From Odiellus spinosus (lineage: Eukaryota > Arthropoda > Arachnida > Opiliones > Phalangiidae), in contig OY987225.1 of the NCBI GenBank assembly GCA_963920705.1, positions 12,356,829 through 12,420,828 of the forward strand: DNA of 64,000 nucleotides, written 5' to 3'. Positions 57,013 to 64,000 of this stretch are shown here, piece after piece. The notes below the pieces were generated by a model. It was not told where the DNA came from and made no database searches. It saw only the letters and a list, made by a program, of their open reading frames with translations. Each line of letters starts with the position of its first letter. The stretch's first letter is position 1. The position numbers were made by a program, and so were the translations under genes.

Positions 57013-57210
57013 TTGAATTTAATCAAAATTAATTTGGGTTATTTATTATTGAGTTGGTGTATTACTTACTTTGAAAATTTAAATCTTTTAAAAAAAATGG
57101 AAGGAGACGAAGGTATAAGTAAAGAGGAACTGATAAAGCGTAAAGCTAGAGAGAGCGCAGAGATGATCCAGAGAATCGTAGGAGGGAAAATGAAAGAAGG
57201 AAAGTTTTAA
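57013..57210 (+). CDS. Small open frame, charged C-terminus
   Basis: The upstream part is AT-rich and probably chance; from the ATG at 57097 it reads MEGDEGISKEELIKRKARES and ends GKMKEGKF with TAA, 38 codons of charged, helix-forming residues. It could be a first exon or a small peptide; I do not recognise it. It lies between two family A pieces. Confidence 0.2.
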   Translation: MNLIKINLGYLLLSWCITYFENLNLLKKMEGDEGISKEELIKRKARESAEMIQRIVGGKMKEGKF

Positions 57211-57229
57211 CGGCCCAAAGGCAAAATCT

Positions 57230-57480
57230 AGTATGTTATCGAATGTGGTTAAACTTTTGTTACTAATATACTAGCTAGTTTAAGGTTGTGTTGGTATACT
57301 GAATCCATTCAATTTGATATAACATTTTACCTATTCGCGTTACTTGGTCTACAAATACTCTAGAGCCCTCAAAATTCTGATATTGTTTTAAAAGAAGAAC
57401 CTTGACCTTGCTTATTTTACTCGATAAGCATTTTTATAAATTAATTCAAGTCAAGGACTCTGGTTCTCAAAATTTGTACC
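57230..57480 (+). repeat. Family A, short partial copy
   Basis: Shares CAATTTGATATAACATTTTRCC, TTACTTGGTCTACAAATACTC and AAAAGAAGAACCTTGACC with 840-960. Confidence 0.7.
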
Positions 57481-58758
57481 CTCGTTGAGATTTTGAATTG
57501 TGATTCTTTTGCATTCAAGTAAGAAGTATATTTATGATTTGAATTATTGGTTTAACAGAAAGTATTCGATGACAACTTTCCTTGAACAAGTTTATGGATG
57601 CTTTCTCCGATTGTATGAGATCGTATTTTAATGAAAGATCGTACGTTTAGCGTACGATCCTACCTTTGTATCGTTTATCTACCTCTAGTCGAAATATCGT
57701 TCAAAAGATCTCAAGATCGTACATTTGCCAACTCTTGGTTCAAAGCCAATCAAAGGTAAGTTTAAATAAAGTCAAATTTAAGTACAAGCTTAATACGTTA
57801 CTGCTAATGAAATCAATAATAATCAGAAAGAGTTTATGTAAAATTAAGACATTGTGGAAATACTTTTGTAGTTTTTTGTATTTAGTATTTTTTAATCCCT
57901 TCCGCGTGTGGTTTAAATTATAGTTTGAACGTCTACAAAACATTTTTTAATAGGGAGGTCACCTTAGTCAATTCCTATAAAATAATGCATGCGTCATTTA
58001 TCTTAGGATAGATCTCATCGGCACGTTGTCATTTGATGGGTGATTATAGAGGTAGTAAACGATGGATGACCACAACAAAAATATCAAAAAAATATAGGAA
58101 AACAGGAAATTTTTCATAGAAACAACCACCTTCTATATTTCGTAGCGAACCCTATATACTTTTTGCGGCACCTTAAATGGAGGTCACCATCTTAAACGAA
58201 AGAAGCTTTGGTAACTCTGCACTCACGGAGTGTTTTTCAACGCAGTAGGTACTATTCCTATAATGTTAGGGTTAAAACTACTATAAATAAAGTTTCGGCA
58301 ACTATATAGTTTGTTGTGGGATCTAGAGGCTTTTGGGGGAGTGTGGGAGTCGCGCGGCAGACCAGTATGAAATATCTCCAGCGAAGGATCTTTCCGCGTA
58401 GTGGTTCTACTAATGTCTACTAAAAACATATCACCTCTTTTCTTGGTGACCAAAATGGCAGATTGAGAGGCGGAACTAAGGGGAAAGGACAAAATGGTAG
58501 CCCCCTTCGTAATTTTACTATAGGAATATTTTTTAATACGTGAAAATATAAGAGGGCTAAAACAGGGCAGATCATCCCACCCATATATTTAAGCCTAATC
58601 TAAAAATGTTATTTTTGTGTTGGGTTAGCTTAGGTTAAGATAGGTTAGGTATAAGAATATTGGTGTCGGTTTGCTCTTTTTGCCTATAGGAGAATTATTG
58701 AAATTATAGGTAGTTGTAAGTTCCAAATATGAAACTATAATTTAAGCTTTACGGACAG
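57481..58758. other. Unassigned region
   Basis: 57645-57667 is a hairpin (GATCGTACG-TTTAG-CGTACGATC). 58620-58650 has TTAGGTTA words. No gene recognised; minus-strand frames here are short and look like chance. Confidence 0.4.
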
Positions 58759-58880
58759 TAGACTCCGACGCCGCGGAAAAAAACCGGTGGCGGCGCGCCG
58801 AGTTTTTTCCCTAGGGGCGGCGTAAACCATGAGCGTATCGGCGGCGGCGGCGTTTATCGGCGTATGACGTAACGTGGTCA
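58759..58880. repeat. GC-rich TIR element K, partial copy
   Basis: TAGACTCCGACGCCGCGG and a following CCGAGTTTTTTCCC match, in reverse complement, the right side of the small element at 62256-62477. The other end is not seen nearby. Confidence 0.6.
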
Positions 58881-58919
58881 GCTCCCGACGAGGAATCAGG
58901 AGTACAAAACCGGGGAAAA

Positions 58920-59290
58920 CGATTTCCTGATTTCTAGAAATCAGAGGAAATCACTGGAAATCAAAAGAAATCAGAGGAAATCACTGGAAATCAAAAGCAA
59001 TCAGAGGAACTCAAGTGGAAATCTAATGAAATCAGAGGAAATCAAATGGAAATCAGTAATCACTTTGGGAATCACAAGAAATCAAAAGTAAATCAGAAAT
59101 AATTTTGGAAATCACAGGAAATCAAATGGAAATCAGAAATCATTTTGGAATTCACAGGAAATTTAATGGAAATCAGAAATCATTTTGGGAATCACATGAA
59201 ATTAAATGGAAATCAGAAATCATTTTGGAATTTGCAGGAAATTAAATGGAAATCAGAAATCATTTTGGGAATTCAAGGAAATATAAAGAG
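58920..59290 (+). repeat. GGAAATCA-rich minisatellite
   Basis: About 20 degenerate units of AGAAATCA/GGAAATCA, later with an expanded unit AATGGAAATCAGAAATCATT of about 40 bp. Confidence 0.8.
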
Positions 59291-59700
59291 TCTGTCTTCA
59301 AATAAGATATAGGGTAACGCTTTTTAAGAAATCCGACATCTCGATTGCTATGGATTTTTTAAGCGACAAATTTAACTGTCTAGGGTAGGGTCGTCTAATT
59401 CAGAACGCCTTTTTAAGAAATCCGAGGTCTCGATTGCTATGGAATTTTAGCGATGAAGATAAGTATCTAATGTCAAGTTTGAATTGTAGCGGACCCGTTG
59501 TGCTACTTTTCATCATTCCATGACGCATACTTTTGACGAGGACGCTGTTTTAAAAACGACAGTAGCGGCTTCTAATTCTGAACGAGCGACTCTACTTCTG
59601 AACGCCCCAATTCCCTTTCTGAACACCTTCTTGCTTCTGAACTATCTTATAACATAAAAAAACCCAAATTTTTGGAAAGGAACCACTTCCGCGCCGCAGA
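59291..59700. repeat. Short direct repeats
   Basis: AAGAAATCCGA then TCTCGATTGCTATGGA occurs at about 59328 and 59415; TTCTGAAC words recur four times at 59575-59645. Otherwise unassigned. Confidence 0.5.
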
Positions 59701-59755
59701 TCGAGAAACGAGTGTCACCAACGGATTTCTTGGCCAAATTTAACAGGGGATCCAC

Positions 59756-60064
59756 GGAATTAGCGCAATCGAGCCAGTATTTGCGAAGTTATGGACGATT
59801 TAAAATTTTTGCAATGCTTTGCCATAGAAGCCGTAAAGGAATCCTCCTTTGGAAATCGTCGACAACTTCGCAAATACTCGATCGCGCCAATTCCGCCTTT
59901 CGCTTGATAATTTCGGCCCAGGAATCGATTGGTGACACCATAAGAAAAATAATTACCATAAGTAAGACTCGCCCCGCAATAGAAACGGCATTTACCATCC
60001 ACTCAATGTTGAATTTGTATATGCCGCCCTCTATCACGTAAATTATCGCTATAAACCAAATCAT
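59756..60064 (-). pseudogene. Open frame with two hydrophobic segments, unassigned
   Basis: The minus strand reads MIWFIAIIYVIEGGIYKFNI, then WMVNAVSIAGRVLLMVIIFL and IDSWAEIIKRKAELARSS before stopping at about 59789. Two likely membrane segments. The hairpin 59756-59897 (arms with AGTATTTGCGAAGTT and its complement) overlaps its end. A diverged copy of the WMVNAV...MVIIFL part lies on the + strand at 62614-62710. Possibly a decayed chemoreceptor-type membrane protein family, but that is a guess. Confidence 0.3.
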
Positions 60065-60079
60065 TACTTATTGTGACCC

Positions 60080-61350
60080 CGTCACATAGTTCACCCCACT
60101 ATAACCCTCAAATTTTCAATTTTTGTTTAATTTTGTGTATTTTATTTTTAATTAATGTGTATTATAAGCCTACTTTTGTTGTATTGTGTGTCACCTACCC
60201 TTTAAAAGAAATTTTAAAATTCAACGGGTAAAATATAAAAACCCCATTTCCTTCTTAACAAAGGACCGGATGGCCAAATTTTAGCGAACTTTAAGAAACC
60301 CCAATTCTAAAGATCACCTCTGGACAAAGTAAAAGTTCGTGTGACCCTATCAATAAAAATGATACAAACTAAACCCCCGCTTCAGTAACCCCCTCAAAAG
60401 AGCTAACGAGATGACATCGACTTTCACGTTCATGGTCACTCGGACGCCCAAACTTTTCCACAACTCGCTGGGAAAAAACCTCGGATGGCACTTCATCCCA
60501 CATTTCCCAACTAGAAACTTCTCTAGAAGCATCACCTAAACGACCATCGATGGGTCACGGGAACGCGACCTACAGGCATTGTGGCGCCTAACCAAAATTT
60601 TCGATTGCCCAACGCGTACCAATACCGCACCTGAATCGCCCCCCGAACCGAGGCATAAAGGAGGGAAGAGGACGAAGGTAAAATCACTTCGAATTGGAGA
60701 TCTCGAAAGGAACCACTGAAGGGACAGGATCACCTCTAGAAGACCAGCGCCCCCGCGCTGACGATGAAGACAAGGCCCGCTTATACAAAGGGTTCGGACT
60801 CCGCCATTTTCGGTCGTCCTCAATCCTTCGGGACATAGTCTCTTTCGAAAACTTAAACTCGCTAAATAACTTAGAAAAACCCAGTCCCCGCTAGAAATTA
60901 GAAGAAAAGATGAATCGAAATTCATCCCACTATTAAACAAAAAGAGCCACCGAGGCCACAAAGAACTCAGATTCCCCCTCACGATCCGATGATCCACGCT
61001 GACGAAAAACTATCCACGGAGGAAAGGAGATCCCCGCACTATATGGAGTCGACACTGAGAAATCCCTCAAATTAAAACACGACGACGAAGGACGCTGATT
61101 ACTGAAGTCAAACAAAAATCCCCCCTCGAGACCCCCGAATTCTGGACGACACCTCATCGGAACCTGACGATATCTTACGACGTTAAGAAAATCTGTCCGA
61201 GAGACCGTACCATACACATACACAGTCCAATCCCTCAAGGAGAGTCCGCAGACCGATTGCTCCAGGACGAGAAGGCTCGACTGAAACACAGCACGCAACG
61301 GCACCCAACGAAATCCGCGAGAGACGACACCCCGACCCCAACTTTATAGC
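60080..61350. other. Moderately GC-rich region with open minus-strand frames
   Basis: Minus-strand frames of 61, 153 and 123 codons lie end to end (60350-61304), unusual for the window, and a + frame of 66 codons overlaps. The translations are Ser/Arg/Leu-rich without a domain I recognise, and the stops and overlaps do not line up as one gene. Could be a decayed gag-like region or chance in GC-rich DNA. Confidence 0.3.
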
Positions 61351-62255
61351 ACGAGAAGTGTTGAGTATCTTATTTCTTATCGTTTGACCCTCCAGTGAAT
61401 TATTGGTACACCAAATCTAAATGTCGGTTTGTATAGATAAATATGTATCGTAAAGTTGAAACCCCTCTAGAACCTAGAACATAAAGAAAAGTCTTTGGCA
61501 CCGTCCGTGCCAAAATCCTCGTATAATTATAAACTTAACGTTGGACTCCCTCTTATAAATAATCAAAGGGCAAGTCTTATAGATATCTTTATAGCACCTT
61601 CCGTGCAACCAACTCCATGATCTAACGGGTTGTAACGTCCCTCGAATATTAGGTATTATTGTTTTCCCCCTAGTAATTAAAGTGTTATTACAAATGTGCT
61701 TTTCCATGAATAAAAGAGTGTTATTTTGATTGACCAATTATGAGAAACCATACGTGAAACGAATCTTTTCCTCTTCTCCCCACGTGATTAAACTCCTCAC
61801 ACAATTTATCACCCTCCCCCAAACACTTTTTTTGTGTAAGCTTTTCTCGTTTTTCCCCGTGTTGGTGGCTCTTCGAACATTTTTCCCAAAACAGCGTTTT
61901 TCCCAAATTCGCGGGAAAAAGTTCGAACGCCGCTCGCCAGGCGGAAAGGCTCCGGCGAGGAGAAAAACCCTTATATTATTTTACAAAAGTATAATTAAAT
62001 TGTTATATTAAAATCGTTAGGGATCTCAGAGTAATTAACGTGATGATTAAAAGTAATTTTAATACGTATCAAATAATGCTGTAGCATAGATGTCACTACC
62101 GTATAAAAAGTTCATTTACAGTCTTATGGTGGAGGTTGCTTCGTATAATTTATATATTTCCGAACGACGTTTATGTAGACCTTCTCTTTCGAACGATTTT
62201 CTTTAACACGTTCATTTTTCAGATATTCCGCAACTATCGACTGCTTGGTCTAGCG
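61351..62255. other. Unassigned region
   Basis: TTCGAACATTTTTCCC and GGGAAAAAGTTCGAA (61875-61925) form a hairpin. No gene, LTR or RNA recognised. Confidence 0.4.
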
Positions 62256-62477
62256 TAGACTCCGACCCCGCCGATTACCTTTTCAATATTTTTGACGCCG
62301 CCCCGAGCCCCCGATCACGGCTATAAACGCCGCAGCTCATGGCTTACGCCGTCACCTGGGAAAAAACTCGGCCCGCCTCGGACTCGGAGCGCGCGGACCG
62401 CCACCGAAAGCAGCAAAAAAACACGGCCACGGCGGTGTCACGCCGCCCCCGGTTTTTTTTCGCGCCGTCGGAGTCTA
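62256..62477. mobile_element. GC-rich MITE K
   Basis: 222 bp with inverted ends, GACTCCGACCCCGCC at the left and GGCGCGAAAAAA...GTCGGAGTC at the right, flanked by TA. No coding. TA target duplication fits a Tc1/mariner-type origin, but the short TIR leaves this open. Confidence 0.55.
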
Positions 62478-62757
62478 GCTGCCGTATTTACGTGCGCCTC
62501 TGCTGCCGCATCGGGGCGCTCGAGTCTCTCAGCCCCTTTAGAGCGGTTTTTTCCCCCCTTTTTCCGGTGGTACCTAAATCTCTCACTCGGGGGGGGAGGT
62601 AATATGCGTAAGCGCGCTAAGTTTGGATGGTAAATGCCGTTTATACTGCGCCTATGGGCGAGTCATACTTATGGTAATTATTTTTCTTATAATGACACTC
62701 GTTTCTCGATCCGAGGCGCGCGAGTGGTTCCTTTTGCATTTTTTACCTCATATTTTA

Positions 62758-63030
62758 CCTCCCCGACTGAACTTTAGTTCAGGGGGAGGTTTTACACTGG
62801 TCGTATCTGTGTGTCACTTCCTGTGTAAGCGGATATCCTGTGTTAGCGGAAATCACGTGACCTAGCTCGTGGAGCCAAAAGTCTAGAGACGTAATCATGC
62901 CAGCTTATCGTTTAATTCCGTTTAACGGGAATTACCTGCTTTAAGCGTGGCTGCCACATTGAGTTTCAGGTGTCGTGCAATTATACGCAACAGGACGTCT
63001 CCAATTGCATATTATCGCCTTTCACTGTCC
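62758..63030 (+). repeat. C repeat, copy 4 (5' end only)
   Basis: ACCTCCCCGACTGAACTTTA with partner AGTTCAGGGGGAGGT (a 14-bp stem), then the usual C landmarks without the (CTGT)n expansion. It stops near 63030 where intron sequence of the DPH2 gene begins, so it may sit in that intron. Confidence 0.7.
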
Positions 63031-63054
63031 GACTGCAGTTACGAAATTGTCATG

Positions 63055-63165
63055 GTATAATTAGTTTGAATAATTTTGGTTTTCATTAATAAACCAATGG
63101 TAAGAATAAACTCGTTTCTTTTCAATTATACACTATTTTGATACACTTGTGTGATAACTGGTGAA
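63055..63165 (+). repeat. Intronic direct repeat, unit 1
   Basis: About 65% similar to 63820-63930 (landmarks GGTTTTCATTAATAAA and AGAATAAACTCGTTTCTTT); the pair flanks the DPH2 exon. Confidence 0.5.
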
Positions 63166-63384
63166 CCGAATACATTATTTATATTTTAGGGGCCAAGGCT
63201 TAAGATATGAGCAAATTTTTAGTTTTCTCAAACTCTTGAGTCTTGGCAAATTCATTCGAAATTGAATCAGCGACGGGAGAAGTGATTTTAGACTGTTGGG
63301 AGATAATTTCGATGGAAGATAAAATTTAACTCTTTGAAATACTAATCTCAACCTGCACAATAATATATCGAAGTCCAATATTAG

Positions 63385-63593
63385 TTGCTATGCTGATGTT
63401 GTAGCTGCGGAGTGTGGCACATCCAGTGCCTTGATCCATTTTGGGAGAGCTTGTTTAAGCCCAAATATTTGTCTTCCAAATTTATGCGTATTTGGTTTCA
63501 AACCAGTTTCATGGGAAAAAGTGGTTCAGGAATATGTAAATTATTGTAAAAATATAACTAAAAACACCATCAGTTTCTACAATTACACTGTAG
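63385..63593 (+). CDS. DPH2: DPH2 exon (diphthamide biosynthesis protein 2 homologue)
   Basis: Open for about 69 codons: SCYADVVAAECGTSSALIHF, then GRACLSPNICLPNLCVFGF and KPVSWEKVVQEYVNYCKN. This matches the DPH1/DPH2 pattern SCCVD-x-x-AAE...IHFG-x-ACLSP; the IHFG form and lack of further Cys favour DPH2. With DPH1, DPH2 forms the iron-sulfur radical enzyme that starts diphthamide formation on translation elongation factor 2 in the cytosol. The acceptor is placed at TTAG 63381-63384 (a TACTAAT branch-like string about 45 bp upstream), the donor at AG-GTAATT after 63593. The second Cys of the usual SCC is Tyr. No other DPH2 exon was found in the window; the rest should lie to the right and left of this interval. 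Confidence 0.75.
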
Positions 63594-64000
63594 GTAATTA
63601 AAATAGCTTATGATAAATGAATAAATTATTAATAATATTTAATTCATTTAAAGCCGCATTTCTTTACCATTATTGTATTTCAATTAGACATTCCGCATAA
63701 CAAAGATGACGAGTCGGATTAAAAATTATAGCCGACGTTGCACTGTAAGATATCTACCTCTTTTTCGTCGGATAATAAAAAATTATAACTCCTGAACCTT
63801 TAACTTTAGCAATACTGTGATAACCAGTTTGAGTAATTTAGGTTTTCATCAATAAAAAAGGTTAGAATAAACTTGTTTCTTTCAAATTATATAATCTATT
63901 TATTCTTGCATGGTAAACTTAAAACATTATTTATCTTATAGTGGCCGATTCTTATAAGCAAGTTTAGCGAAGGTTTTAAGAACCTTCAACTTTAGCAATG
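63594..64000 (+). other. Presumed DPH2 intron with second direct-repeat unit
   Basis: Unit 2 of the intronic repeat lies at 63820-63930. CTTTAACTTTAGCAAT occurs at 63797 and again, modified, at the window end. No exon seen before 64000. Confidence 0.5.

Noticed and set aside
60694..60894. Plus-strand 66-codon frame as a gene
   Set aside because: Overlaps longer minus frames, no domain, no splice or start context; not supported.

Overview
The window is insect-type nuclear DNA with almost no host coding sequence. It is AT-rich and repeatedly contains TTAGG/CCTAA strings, the insect telomere-type motif, here interstitial. It carries arthropod transposon families (BEL/Pao, Ty3/gypsy, Penelope-like, Helentron, IS630/Tc1-like, PIF/Harbinger-like, RNase H-bearing LINEs) with spliced-gene style intron boundaries and no operons. 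I cannot name the species. The one host gene I recognise is an exon of a diphthamide-biosynthesis DPH2 homologue at the right edge (about 63385-63593, + strand).

Layout. 1-2.5 kb: dispersed repeats (families A and B) and a copia RT scrap. 2.9-28.3 kb: one nested cluster. A BEL/Pao retrotransposon (8134-24843, +) carries a complete Ty3/gypsy element (9209-14804, -) in gag, a foldback DDE_4/SWIM transposon (16587-20637) in RT, and a foldback Tc1/mariner element (22902-24377) in integrase. It is bracketed by two copies of an IS630-like transposon with about 285-bp terminal inverted repeats. The left copy (2948-8131) was invaded by a Penelope-like element and the right copy (24846-28291) by a Harbinger-type element. 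Several insertions have clean target-site duplications, so their order can be read.

28.4-32.3 kb: a foldback element, a minisatellite, then a 5'-truncated Helentron (Pif1-type helicase plus endonuclease, -) abutting a family B copy. 33.1-38.3 kb: a giant palindrome of two TTAA-flanked elements facing each other, with further foldback elements inside. 39.1-43.9 kb: long copies of the C/A and C/B repeat families, which have Helentron-associated (HINE-like) features. 44.1-50.2 kb: a 20-bp minisatellite with higher-order structure, interrupted by a LINE with target-site duplication. 51.1-53.4 kb: an older LINE copy. 53.5-57.5 kb: another C/A copy carrying a second family D foldback element. 58-62.7 kb: low-complexity and GC-rich blocks, a small terminal-inverted-repeat (TIR) element and unassigned open frames. 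62.75 kb to the end: a last C copy and the DPH2 exon in repeat-rich introns.

Nearly every coding region is broken by stops, frameshifts or insertions; the exceptions are the 351-residue LINE RNase H frame and the DPH2 exon. The recurring theme is foldback architecture: inverted arms around tandem repeats or around duplicated transposase ends, in at least eight unrelated families.
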